Assembly (NCBI GenBank): GCA_032718475.1
Contig: JAUCBJ010002974.1
Span: 1 to 34,546, forward strand
Length of the DNA stretch: 34,546 bases
Reading direction: 5' to 3'
DNA from: Nemertoderma westbladi
Lineage: Eukaryota > Xenacoelomorpha > Nemertodermatida > Nemertodermatidae
Shown: in pieces, positions 14,154 through 26,117 of the stretch
Numbering within the stretch: position 1 is the first letter of the stretch
Layout of the letters: each line of letters begins with the position of its first letter
Notes under the pieces: model-generated
Told to the model about the DNA's origin: nothing
What the model saw: the letters and a program-made list of their open reading frames with translations, nothing else
Database searches by the model: none
Translations under genes and position numbers: made by a program

Positions 14154-15746
14154 CGTCTACCTGGGTTGAAGTTATCTGTCTAAGTGTTTGCCCAATGGAT
14201 GGACCTACTGTACTGTAGATACGTAGGTTATCTTCTACCCGGGTTGAAGTTATCTGTCTAAGTGTTTGCACAATGGATGGACCTACTGTACTGTAGATAC
14301 GTAGGGTATCTTCTACCCGGGTTGAAGTTATCTGTCTAAGTGTTTGCCCAATGGATGGACCTACTGTACTGTAGATACGTAGGTTATCTTCTACCTGGGT
14401 TGAAGTTATCTGTCTAAGTGTTTGCCCAATGGATGGACCTACTGTACTGTAGATACGTAGGTTATCTTCTACCTGGGTTGAAGTTATCTGTCTAAGTGTT
14501 TGCACAATGGATGGACCTACTGTACTGTAGATACGTAGGTTATCTTCTACCTGGGTTGAAGTTATCTGTCTAAGTGTTTGCCCAATGGATGGACCTACTG
14601 TACTGTAGATACGTAGGGTATCTTCTACCTGGGTTGAAGTTATCTGTCTAAGTGTTTGCCCAATGGATGGACCTACTGTACTGTAGATACGTAGGTTATC
14701 TTCTACCTGGGTTGAAGTTATCTGTCTAAGTGTTTGCCCAATGGATGGACCTACTGTACTGTAGATACGTAGGTTATCTTCTACCCGGGTTGAAGTTATC
14801 TGTCTAAGTGTTTTCACAATGGATGGACCTACTGTACTGTAGATACGTAGGTTATCGTCTACCTGGGTTGAAGTTATCTGTCTAAGTGTTTGCCCAATGG
14901 ATGGACCTACTGTACTGTAGATACGTAGGTTATCTTCTACCCGGGTTGAAGTTATCTGTCTAAGTGTTTGCCCAATGGATGGACCTACTGTACTGTAGAT
15001 ACGTAGGTTATCTTCTACCTGAGTTGAAGTTATCTGTCTAAGTGTTTGCCCAATGGATGGACCTACTGTACTGTAGATACGTAGGTTATCTTCTACCTGG
15101 GTTGAAGTTATCTGTTTTGCCCAATGGATGGACCTACTGTACTGTAGATACGTAGGTTATCTTCTACCTGGGTTGAAGTTATCTGTCTAAGTGTTTGCCC
15201 AATGGATGGACCTACTGTACTGTAGATACGTAGGTTATCTTCTACCTGAGTTGAAGTTATCTGTCTAAGTGTTTGCCCAATGGATGGACCTACTGTACTG
15301 TAGATACGTAGGTTATCTTCTACCTGAGTCGAAGTTATCTGTCTAAGTGTTTGCCCAATGGATGGACCTACTGTACTGTAGATACGTAGGGTATCTTCTA
15401 CCTGGGTTGAAGTTATCTGTCTAAGTGTTTGCCCAATGGATGGATCTACTGTACTGTAGATACGTAGGTTATCTTCTACCTGGGTCGAAGTTATCTGTCT
15501 AAGTGTTTGCCCAATGGATGGACCTACTGTACTGTAGATACGTAGGTTATCTTCTACCCGGGTTGAAGTTATCTGTCTAAGTGTTTGCACAATGGATGGA
15601 TCTACTGTACTGTAGATACGTAGGTTATCTTCTACCCGGGTTGAAGTTATCTGTCTAAGTGTTTACCCAATGGATGGACCTACTGTACTGTAGATACGTA
15701 GGTTATCTTCTACCTGGGTTGAAGTTATCTGTCTAAGTGTTTGCAC

Positions 15747-18700
15747 AATGGATGGACCTACTGTACTGTAGATACGTAGGGTATCTTCTACCCGGGTTGA
15801 AGTTATCTGTCTAAGTGTTTGCCCAATGGATGGACCTACTGTACTGTAGATACGTAGGTTATCTTCTACCTGGGTTGAAGTTATCTGTCTAAGTGTTTGC
15901 CCAATGGATGGACCTACTGTACTGTAGATATGTAGGTTATCTTCTACCCGGGTTGAAGTTATCTGTCTAAGTGTTTGCCCAATGGATGGACCTACTGTAC
16001 TGTAGATACGTAGGTTATCTTCTACCTGGGTTGAAGTTATCTGTCTAAGTGTTTGCACAATGGATGGACCTACTGTACTGTAGATACGTAGGGTATCTTC
16101 TACCCGGGTTGAAGTTATCTGTCTAAGTGTTTGCACAATGGATGGACCTACTGTACTGTAGATACGCAGGGTATCTTCTACCTGGGTTGAAGATATCTGT
16201 CTAAGTGTTTGCACAATGGATGGACCTACTGTACTGTAGATACGTAGGTTATCTTCTACCTGGGTTGAAGTTATCTGTCTAAGTGTTTGCCCAATGGATG
16301 GACCTACTGTACTGTAGATACGTAGGGTATCTTCTACCCGGGTTGAAGTTATCTGTCTAAGTGTTTGCACAATGGATGGACCTACTGTACTGTAGATACG
16401 TAGGGTATCTTCTACCTGGGTTGAAGACATCTGTCTAAGTGCTTGCCCAATGGATGGACCTACTGTACTGTAGATACGTAGGTTATCTTCTACCTGGGTC
16501 GAAGTTATCTGTCTAAGTGTTTGCACAATGGATGGACCTACTGTACTGTAGATACGTAGGTTATCTTCTACCCGGGTTGAAGTTATCTGTCAAGTGTTTG
16601 CACAATGGACGGACCTACTGTACTGTAGATACGTAGGTTATCTTCTACCTGGGTTGAAGATATCTGTCTAAGTGTTTGCACAATGGATGGACCTACTGTA
16701 CTGTAGATACGTAGGTTATCTTCTACCTGGGTTGAAGTTATCTGTCTAAGTGTTTGCCCAATGGATGGACCTACTGTACTGTAGATACGTAGGGTATCTT
16801 CTACCCGGGTCGAAGTTATCTGTCTAAGTGTTTGCCCAATGGATGGACCTACTGTACTGTAGATACGTAGGTTATCTTCTACCTGGGTTGAAGTTATCTG
16901 TCTACGTGTTTGCACAATGGATGGACCTACTGTACTGTAGATACGTAGGGTATCTTCTACCTGGGTTGAAGTTATCTGTCTAAGTGTTTGCCCAATGGAT
17001 GGATCTACTGTACTGTAGATACGTAGGTTATCTTCTACCTGGGTTGAAGTTATCTGTCTAAGTGTTTGCCCAATGGATGGACCTACTGTACTGTAGATAC
17101 GTAGGGTATCTTCTACCTGGGTTGAAGTTATCTGTTTTGCCCAATGGATGGATCTACTGTACTGTAGATACGTAGGTTATCTTCTACCCGGGTTGAAGTT
17201 ATCTGTCTAAGTGTTTGCACAATGGATGGACCTACTGTACTGTAGATACGTAGGGTATCTTCTACCTGGGTTGAAGTTATCTGTTTTGCCCAATGGATGG
17301 ACCTACTGTACTGTAGATACGTAGGTTATCGTCTACCTGGGTTGAAGTTATCTGTCTAAGTGTTTGCACAATGGATGGACCTACTGTACTGTAGATACGT
17401 AGGGTATCTTCTACCTGGGTTGAAGTTATCTGTTTTGCCCAATGGATGGACCTACTGTACTGTAGATACGTAGGGTATCTTCTACCCGGGTTGAAGTTAT
17501 CTGTCTAAGTGTTTGCCCAATGGATGGACCTACTGTACTGTAGATACGTAGGTTATCTTCTACCTGGGTTGAAGTTATCTGTCTAAGTGTTTGCCCAATG
17601 GATGGACCTACTGTACTGTAGATATGTAGGTTATCTTCTACCCGGGTTGAAGTTATCTGTCTAAGTGTTTGCCCAATGGATGGACCTACTGTACTGTAGA
17701 TACGTAGGTTATCTTCTACCTGGGTTGAAGTTATCTGTCTAAGTGTTTGCACAATGGATGGACCTACTGTACTGTAGATACGTAGGGTATCTTCTACCCG
17801 GGTTGAAGTTATCTGTCTAAGTGTTTGCACAATGGATGGACCTACTGTACTGTAGATACGCAGGGTATCTTCTACCTGGGTTGAAGATATCTGTCTAAGT
17901 GTTTGCACAATGGATGGACCTACTGTACTGTAGATACGTAGGTTATCTTCTACCTGGGTTGAAGTTATCTGTCTAAGTGTTTGCCCAATGGATGGACCTA
18001 CTGTACTGTAGATACGTAGGGTATCTTCTACCCGGGTTGAAGTTATCTGTCTAAGTGTTTGCACAATGGATGGACCTACTGTACTGTAGATACGTAGGGT
18101 ATCTTCTACCTGGGTTGAAGACATCTGTCTAAGTGCTTGCCCAATGGATGGACCTACTGTACTGTAGATACGTAGGTTATCTTCTACCTGGGTCGAAGTT
18201 ATCTGTCTAAGTGTTTGCACAATGGATGGACCTACTGTACTGTAGATACGTAGGTTATCTTCTACCCGGGTTGAAGTTATCTGTCAAGTGTTTGCACAAT
18301 GGACGGACCTACTGTACTGTAGATACGTAGGTTATCTTCTACCTGGGTTGAAGATATCTGTCTAAGTGTTTGCACAATGGATGGACCTACTGTACTGTAG
18401 ATACGTAGGTTATCTTCTACCTGGGTTGAAGTTATCTGTCTAAGTGTTTGCCCAATGGATGGACCTACTGTACTGTAGATACGTAGGGTATCTTCTACCC
18501 GGGTCGAAGTTATCTGTCTAAGTGTTTGCCCAATGGATGGACCTACTGTACTGTAGATACGTAGGTTATCTTCTACCTGGGTTGAAGTTATCTGTCTACG
18601 TGTTTGCACAATGGATGGACCTACTGTACTGTAGATACGTAGGGTATCTTCTACCTGGGTTGAAGTTATCTGTCTAAGTGTTTGCCCAATGGATGGATCT

Positions 18701-19134
18701 ACTGTACTGTAGATACGTAGGTTATCTTCTACCTGGGTTGAAGTTATCTGTCTAAGTGTTTGCCCAATGGATGGACCTACTGTACTGTAGATACGTAGGG
18801 TATCTTCTACCTGGGTTGAAGTTATCTGTTTTGCCCAATGGATGGATCTACTGTACTGTAGATACGTAGGTTATCTTCTACCCGGGTTGAAGTTATCTGT
18901 CTAAGTGTTTGCACAATGGATGGACCTACTGTACTGTAGATACGTAGGGTATCTTCTACCTGGGTTGAAGTTATCTGTTTTGCCCAATGGATGGACCTAC
19001 TGTACTGTAGATACGTAGGTTATCGTCTACCTGGGTTGAAGTTATCTGTCTAAGTGTTTGCACAATGGATGGACCTACTGTACTGTAGATACGTAGGGTA
19101 TCTTCTACCTGGGTTGAAGTTATCTGTTTTGCCC
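15747..19134. repeat. 22-monomer (1,694-bp) tandem duplication, two copies
   Basis: Copy 1 is 15,747-17,440 and copy 2 is 17,441-19,134. I compared the variant state of all 22 monomers and they match in order. Shared rare markers include GATATGTAGG, GATACGCAGG, GAAGATATC (twice), GAAGACATC with GCTTGCCC, the GGACGG change with the GTCAAGTG deletion, CTACGTG, and three 7-bp-deleted monomers. 1,694 equals 22 x 78 minus 22, which the three 7-bp and one 1-bp deletions account for exactly. A partial third copy follows: 19,260-19,736 resembles 18,660-19,134 at a 602-bp offset. Confidence 0.92.
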
Positions 19135-22100
19135 AATGGATGGACCTACTGTACTGTAGATACGTAGGTTATCTTCTACCTGGTTGAAGTTATCTGTCTA
19201 AGTGTTTGCACAATGGATGGACCTACTGTACTGTAGATACGTAGGGTATCTTCTACCCGGGTTGAAGTTATCTGTCTAAGTGTTTGCCCAATGGATGGAT
19301 CTACTGTACTGTAGATACGTAGGTTATCTTCTACCTGGGTTGAAGTTATCTGTCTAAGTGTTTGCCCAATGGATGGACCTACTGTACTGTAGATACGTAG
19401 GTTATCTTCTACCTGGGTTGAAGTTATCTGTTTTGCCCAATGGATGGATCTACTGTACTGTAGATACGTAGGTTATCTTCTACCCGGGTTGAAGTTATCT
19501 GTCTAAGTGTTTGCACAATGGATGGACCTACTGTACTGTAGATACGTAGGGTATCTTCTACCTGGGTTGAAGTTATCTGTTTTGCCCAATGGATGGACCT
19601 ACTGTACTGTAGATACGTAGGTTATCGTCTACCTGGGTTGAAGTTATCTGTCTAAGTGTTTGCACAATGGATGGACCTACTGTACTGTAGATACGTAGGG
19701 TATCTTCTACCTGGGTTGAAGTTATCTGTTTTGCCCAATGGATGGACCTACTGTACTGTAGATACGTAGGTTATCTTCTACCTGGGTTGAAGTTATCTGT
19801 CTAAGTGTTTGCCCAATGGATGGATCTACTGTACTGTAGATACGTAGGTTATCTTCTACCTGGGTTGAAGTTATCTGTCTAAGTGTTTGCCCAATGGATG
19901 GATCTACTGTACTGTAGATACGTAGGTTATCTTCTACCTGGGTTGAAGTTATCTGTCTAAGTGTTTGCCCAATGGATGGATCTACTGTACTGTAGATACG
20001 TAGGTTATCTTCTACCTGGGTTGAAGTTATCTGTCTAAGTGTTTGCCCAATGGATGGACCTACTGTACTGTAGATACGTAGGTTATCTTCTACCTGGGTT
20101 GAAGTTATCTGTCTAAGTGTTTGCACAATGGATGGATCTACTGTACTGTAGATACGTAGGTTATCTTCTACCTGGGTTGAAGTTATCTGTCTAAGTGTTT
20201 GCCCAATGGATGGACCTACTGTACTGTAGATACGTAGGTTATCTTCTATCCGGGTTGAAGTTATCTGTCTAAGTGTTTGCACAATGGATGGACCTACTGT
20301 ACTGTAGATACGTAGGTTATCTTCTACCCGGGTTGAAGTTATCTGTCTAAGTGTTTGCACAATGGATGGACCTACTGTACTGTAGATACGTAGGTTATCT
20401 TCTACCCGGGTTGAAGTTATCTGTCTAAGTGTTTGCACAATGGATGGACCTACTGTACTGTAGATACGTAGGTTATCTTCTACCCGGGTTGAAGTTATCT
20501 GTCTAAGTGTTTGCCCAATGGATGGACCTACTGTACTGTAGATACGTAGGGTATCTTCTACCCGGGTTGAAGTTATCTGTCTAAGTGTTTGCCCAATGGA
20601 TGGACCTACTGTACTGTAGATACGTAGGTTATCTTCTACCCGGGTTGAAGTTATCTGTCTAAGTGTTTTCACAATGGATGGACCTACTGTACTGTAGATA
20701 CGTAGGTTATCGTCTACCTGGGTTGAAGTTATCTGTCTAAGTGTTTGCCCAATGGATGGACCTACTGTACTGTAGATACGTAGGTTATCTTCTACCCGGG
20801 TTGAAGTTATCTGTCTAAGTGTTTGCCCAATGGATGGACCTACTGTACTGTAGATACGTAGGTTATCTTCTACCTGAGTTGAAGTTATCTGTCTAAGTGT
20901 TTGCCCAATGGATGGACCTACTGTACTGTAGATACGTAGGTTATCTTCTACCTGGGTTGAAGTTATCTGTCTAAGTGTTTGCCCAATGGATGGACCTACT
21001 GTACTGTAGATACGTAGGTTATCTTCTACCTGGGTTGAAGTTATCTGTCTAAGTGTTTGCCCAATGGATGGACCTACTGTACTGTAGATACGTAGGGTAT
21101 CTTCTACCCGGGTTGAAGTTATCTGTCTAAGTGTTTGCCCAATGGATGGACCTACTGTACTGTAGATACGTAGGGTATCTTCTACCCGGGTTGAAGTTAT
21201 CTGTCTAAGTGTTTGCCCAATGGATGGACCTACTGTACTGTAGATACGTAGGTTATCTTCTACCTGGGTTGAAGTTATCTGTCTAAGTGTTTGCCCAATG
21301 GATGGACCTACTGTACTGTAGATACGTAGGTTATCTTCTACCTGGGTTGAAGTTATCTGTCTAAGTGTTTTCACAATGGATGGACCTACTGTACTGTAGA
21401 TACGTAGGTTATCTTCTACCTGGGTTGAAGTTATCTGTCTAAGTGTTTGCCCAATGGATGGACCTACTGTACTGTAGATACGTAGGGTATCTTCTACCCG
21501 GGTTGAAGTTATCTGTCTAAGTGTTTTCACAATGGATGGACCTACTGTACTGTAGATACGTAGGTTATCTTCTACCTGGGTTGAAGTTATCTGTCTAAGT
21601 GTTTGCACAATGGATGGACCTACTGTACTGTAGATACGTAGGGTATCTTCTACCCGGGTTGAAGTTATCTGTCTAAGTGTTTGCACAATGGATGGACCTA
21701 CTGTACTGTAGATACGTAGGTTATCTTCTACCTGGGTTGAAGTTATCTGTCTAAGTGTTTGCCCAATGCATGGATCTACTGTACTGTAGATACGTAGGTT
21801 ATCTTCTACCTGGGTTGAAGTTATCTGTCTAAGTGTTTGCCAAATGGATGGACCTACTGTACTGTAGATACGTAGGTTATCTTCTACCTGGGTTGAAGTT
21901 ATCTGTCTAAGTGTTTGCCCAATAGATGGACCTACTTTACTGTAGATACGTAGGTTATCTTCTACCTGGGTTGAAGTTATCTGTCTAAGTGTTTGCCCAA
22001 TGGATGGACCTACTGTACTGTAGATACGTAGGTTATCTTCTACCTGGGTTGAAGTTATCTGTCTAAGTGTTTGCCCAATGGATGGACCTACTGTACTGTA

Positions 22101-24692
22101 GATACGTAGGTTATCTTCTACCTGGGTTGAAGTTATCTGTCTAAGTGTTTGCCCAATGGATGGACCTACTGTACTGTAGATACGTAGGTTATCTTCTACC
22201 CGGTTGAAGTTATCTGTCTACGTGTTTGCCCAATGGATGGACCTACTGTACTGTAGATACGTAGGTTATCTTCTACCTGGGTTGAAGTTATCTGTCTAAG
22301 TGTTTGCCCAATAGATGGACCTACTTTACTGTAGATACGTAGGTTATCTTCTACCTGGGTTGAAGTTATGTGTCTAAGTGTTTGCCCAATGGATGGACCT
22401 ACTGTACTGTAGATACGTAGGTTATCTTCTACCTGGGTTGAAATTATCGGTCTAAGTGTTTGCCCAATAGATGGACCTACTTTACTGTAGATACGTAGGT
22501 TATCTTCTACCCGGTTGAAGTTATCTGTCTACGTGTTTGCCCAATGGATGGACCTACTGTACTGTAGATACGTAGGTTATCTTCTACCTGGGTTGAAGTT
22601 ATCTGTCTAAGTGTTTGCCCAATAGATGGACCTACTTTACTGTAGATACGTAGGTTATCTTCTACCTGGGTTGAAGTTATCTGTCTAAGTGTTTTCACAA
22701 TGGATGGACCTACTGTACTGTAGATACGTAGGTTATCTTCTACCTGGGTTGAAGTTATCTGTCTAAGTGTTTGCCCAATGGATGGACCTACTGTACTGTA
22801 GATACGTAGGGTATCTTCTACCTGGGTTGAAGTCATCTGTCTAAGTGTTTGCCAAATGGATGGACCTACTGTACTGTAGATACGTAGGTTATCTTCTACC
22901 TGGGTTGAAGTTATCTGTCTAAGTGTTTGCACAATGGATGGATCTACTGTACTGTAGATACGTAGGGTATCTTCTACCCGGGTTGAAGTTATCTGTCTAA
23001 GTGTTTGCCCAATGGATGGACCTACTGTACTGTAGATACGTAGGTTATCTTCTACCTGGGTTGAAGTTATCTGTCTAAGTGTTTGCCAAATGGATGGACC
23101 TACTGTACTGTAGATACGTAGGTTATCTTCTACCTGGGTTGAAGTTATCTGTCTAAGTGTTTGCACAATGGATGGACCTACTGTACTGTAGATACGTAGG
23201 GTATCTTCTACCCGGGTTGAAGTTATCTGTCTAAGTGTTTGCCCAATGGATGGACCTACTGTACTGTAGATACGTAGGTTATCTTCTACCTGGGTTGAAG
23301 TTATCTGTCTAAGTGTTTGCACAATGGATGGACCTACTGTACTGTAGATACGTAGGTTATCTTCTACCTGGGTTGAAGTTATCTGTCTAAGTGTTTGCAC
23401 AATGGATGGACCTACTGTACTGTAGATACGTAGGTTATCTTCTACCTGGGTTGAAGTTATCTGTCTAAGTGTTTGCCCAATGGATGGACCTACTGTACTG
23501 TAGATACGTAGGTTATCTTCTACCTGGGTTGAAGTTATCTGTCTAAGTGTTTGCCCAATGGATGGACCTACTGTACTGTAGATACGTAGGTTATCTTCTA
23601 CCTGGGTTGAAGTTATCTGTCTAAGTGTTTGCACAATGGATGGACCTACTGTACTGTAGATACGTAGGTTATCTTCTACCTGGGTTGAAGTTATCTGTCT
23701 AAGTGTTTGCCCAATGGATGGACCTACTGTACTGTAGATACGTAGGTTATCTTCTACCTGGGTTGAAGTTATCTGTCTAAGTGTTTGCCCAATGGATGGA
23801 CCTACTGTACTGTAGATACGTAGGTTATCTTCTACCTGGGTTGAAGTTATCTGTCTAAGTGTTTGCCCAATGGATGGACCTACTGTACTGTAGATACGTA
23901 GGTTATCTTCTACCTGGGTTGAAGTTATCTGTCTAAGTGTTTGCCCAATGGATGGACCTACTGTACTGTAGATACGTAGGGTATCTTCTACCCGGGTTGA
24001 AGTTATCTGTCTAAGTGTTTGCCCAATGGATGGACCTACTGTACTGTAGATACGTAGGTTATCTTCTACCTGGGTTGAAGTTATCTGTCTAAGTGTTTGC
24101 ACAATGGATGGACCTACTGTACTGTAGATACGTAGGTTATCTTCTACCTGGGTTGAAGTTATCTGTCTAAGTGTTTGCCCAATGGATGGACCTACTGTAC
24201 TGTAGATACGTAGGTTATCTTCTACCTGGGTTGAAGTTATCTGTCTAAGTGTTTGCCCAATGGATGGACCTACTGTACTGTAGATACGTAGGTTATCTTC
24301 TACCTGGGTTGAAGTTATCTGTCTAAGTGTTTGCCCAATGGATGGACCTACTGTACTGTGGATACGTAGGTTATCTTCTACCTGGGTTGAAGTTATCTGT
24401 CTAAGTGTTTGCCCAATGGATGGACCTACTGTACTGTAGATACGTAGGTTATCTTCTACCTGGGTTGAAGTTATCTGTCTAAGTGTTTGCCAAATGGATG
24501 GACCTACTGTACTGTAGATACGTAGGTTATCTTCTACCTGGGTTGAAGTTATCTGTCTAAGTGTTTGCACAATGGATGGACCTACTGTACTGAGGGCCCT
24601 TTCCCTGCAAGAAAACCGGCGCGGTAGCTACCAAGATAAAGCGCCGTCCCAGATTGTGAGAACCCTATACCCATGACCTAGGCACATTGTAG

Positions 24693-24793
24693 TACATCTC
24701 AGCAACTGCCCAGACGATTTTCTTGAAATTTGCACACGACCTGCGCCGCGGTTCCATATAACCCTGTACCAAATTTCAAATAAATTCATAAAT
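24693..24793. repeat. Diverged interspersed repeat, copy 1
   Basis: This copy shares an ordered set of blocks with 25,228-25,330: ATCTCAG-AACTGC, then ACGATTTT, then AATTTGCACAC, then GTACCAAATTTCAA and TAAATT-AT. The sequence between blocks is diverged, as expected of an old interspersed repeat family. The family is not identified. Confidence 0.65.
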
Positions 24794-25227
24794 TAGGGGC
24801 CGAGTGAGAATGTTTTAAAGTTATTAAAAATTAATAAAAACTATTAGAAATATATCTTGCCGATATCTGATTGGGAAGAGCACCGAGGCAGTTCGCTGGT
24901 AGAATTAATTCAGAGTTGGCTTGGCAACCATAATACAGTAGGTAGGTAGACCTGCTAGTACGCTGTTATCTCAGTAGTAATATGGCCGCCATCTAATGTG
25001 TACTATTTATAGACAATTTGATTTAATGATAACCACAGTGTCTGACTACTGGGGTTGTTTAATGACGGATGTTATACTATAGCCAGTCTGCCCAGCAATA
25101 CACATATCCATTATATGAACAATGTTTACAGTTAATCTATTGAATGGGGCTAATCAGTAGTGGGTAAATGATGCGAATTATAATGGTAGTGGCAAAGCAG
25201 TATATATGCACACTCTAGTCCTAAATC

Positions 25228-25330
25228 AGTCGATCTCAGGAACTGCAGATACGATTTTTTTTTAATTTGCACACAATATGAAGGGGGGTACCAGAAATAC
25301 GTGTACCAAATTTCAAGTAAATTGATCAAT
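25228..25330. repeat. Diverged interspersed repeat, copy 2
   Basis: This is the second copy of the element at 24,693-24,793, with the same block order and spacing. It has an expanded T run before AATTTGCACAC. It abuts the 142-bp tandem repeat that begins at 25,333. Confidence 0.65.
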
Positions 25331-25332
25331 TT

Positions 25333-25818
25333 ACTAATATATTTATAATTAAAAAGGTAATAAATTTCGCTATTTAAGAAAACTATAGGTCCTATGGGAA
25401 AATGATGAAATTCAAAGTTGTAGATAATCATCCGCGTATCCCATCGGTGGAATAAAATGTTGACTTTATTTATAACTAATATATTTATAATTAAAAAGGT
25501 AATAAATTTCGCTATTTAAGAAAACTATAGGTCCTATAGGAAAATGATGAAATTCAAAGTTGTAGATAATCATCCGCGTAGCCCATCGGTGGAATAAAAT
25601 GTTGACTTTATTTATAACTAATATATTTATAGGCCCTAATTAAAAAGGTAATAAATTTCGCTATTTAAGAAAACTATAGGTCCTATAGGAAAATGATGAA
25701 ATTCAAAGTTGTAGATAATCATCCGCATATCCCATCGGTGGAATAAAATTTTGATTTTATTTATAACTAATTTATTTATAATTAAAAAGTTTATAAATTT
25801 AACTATTTAAGTAAATAA
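25333..25818. repeat. 142-bp tandem repeat, 3 copies plus a partial fourth
   Basis: Copies start at ACTAAT: 25,333, 25,475, 25,617 and 25,766. The first two spacings are 142 bp. The third is 149 bp because copy 3 carries a 7-bp insertion near 25,630 that creates AGGCCCT. Copy 4 is diverged and fades out around 25,818. Copies 2 and 3 contain a 15-nt perfect inverted repeat, CTATAGG-T-CCTATAG (25,525-25,539 and 25,674-25,688). Copy 1 has one mismatch there. Each copy contains TTAAAAAGGTAA except the decayed fourth. Confidence 0.93.
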
Positions 25819-26117
25819 TCCGAAACGTTTATTTCCGAAATGTTTAATTGTACAATGCGAATTCGAATCTACCAATTATTTTTAGGAACGATTAGAAGAC
25901 CACCGGGGCTACATGTTTAGATTATGATTTATTTGTTCCAGAACGTTGTTACAGCTGTACAGGGTGGGTGGGCAATTTGGTGCTAGTGAATATTTAGAGT
26001 TCATTTATTTAGCTCAAAATGCTTAGAATTCTCAAGTTGTTTACATTGATATCACAATTTTGAAAGAAATATTTATCAAGAAGGTCAAAACTGAAGCCAT
26101 TCTCGGACGTCCGCTCT
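25819..26117. other. AT-rich non-coding sequence left of the solo monomer
   Basis: I see no gene or clear repeat. The perfect 10-bp palindrome CGGACGTCCG ends a few bases before the isolated 78-bp-family monomer. Confidence 0.5.

Larger units (their letters stand above)
1..24592. repeat. 78-bp minisatellite/satellite array, about 315 monomers
   Basis: Head-to-tail copies of a 78-bp unit (a representative copy is 99-176) fill this stretch with no unique spacers. Recurrent variable sites are: the GCCC/TCAC/GCAC/GCCA block before AATGG; GTAC versus TTAC; GGTTATC versus GGGTATC; ATCTTC versus ATCGTC; CCTGGG, CCCGGG or CCTGAG; TTGAAG versus TCGAAG; GATGGACC, GATGAACC or GATGGATC. Length variants include a 1-bp loss (CCTGGTTG), a 1-bp loss (GTCAAGTG), a 2-bp loss (CTATGTTT) and a 7-bp loss (CTGTTTTGCC). 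The first ~20 bases are an irregular monomer end, so the array probably continues left of the window. The right end is abrupt, in the middle of a monomer, just after CTACTGTACTG. One minus-strand frame is open (containing QITSTQVEDNLRIYS) because 78 is 26 codons. I regard the array as non-coding. Confidence 0.98.
24593..25332. other. Non-coding sequence with a GC-rich array junction and interspersed repeat copies
   Basis: There is no convincing gene here. Immediately after the array is a short GC-rich segment containing CGGCGC (24,617-24,622), the perfect palindrome GGTAGCTACC (24,623-24,632) and GCGCCG (24,641-24,646). These form a possible 6-bp stem enclosing a second palindrome. The rest is AT-rich and includes a short GTAG run near 24,940 and the two repeat copies listed separately. 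Confidence 0.6.

Noticed and set aside
462-24570. Many long minus-strand reading frames in the 78-bp array (up to 687 codons)
   Set aside because: They follow from a 26-codon unit with one stop-free frame. They start at GTG or TTG rather than ATG, and end at indels or nonsense changes. Variation is mostly amino-acid-changing. I treat them as satellite, not genes.
1-24592. CRISPR array
   Set aside because: Units are directly contiguous 78-mers with no unique spacers and no cas genes, in eukaryotic context.
24593-24680. tRNA or tRNA-derived SINE head near the array junction
   Set aside because: A GGTTCTCACAATC-like string on the minus strand loosely recalls a B box, but I cannot find a matching A box or cloverleaf.
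25150-25431. 93-codon minus-strand frame over the interspersed and 142-bp repeats
   Set aside because: It lies across repeat junctions, with an AT-driven composition (many I, Y, F, N) and no recognisable motif.
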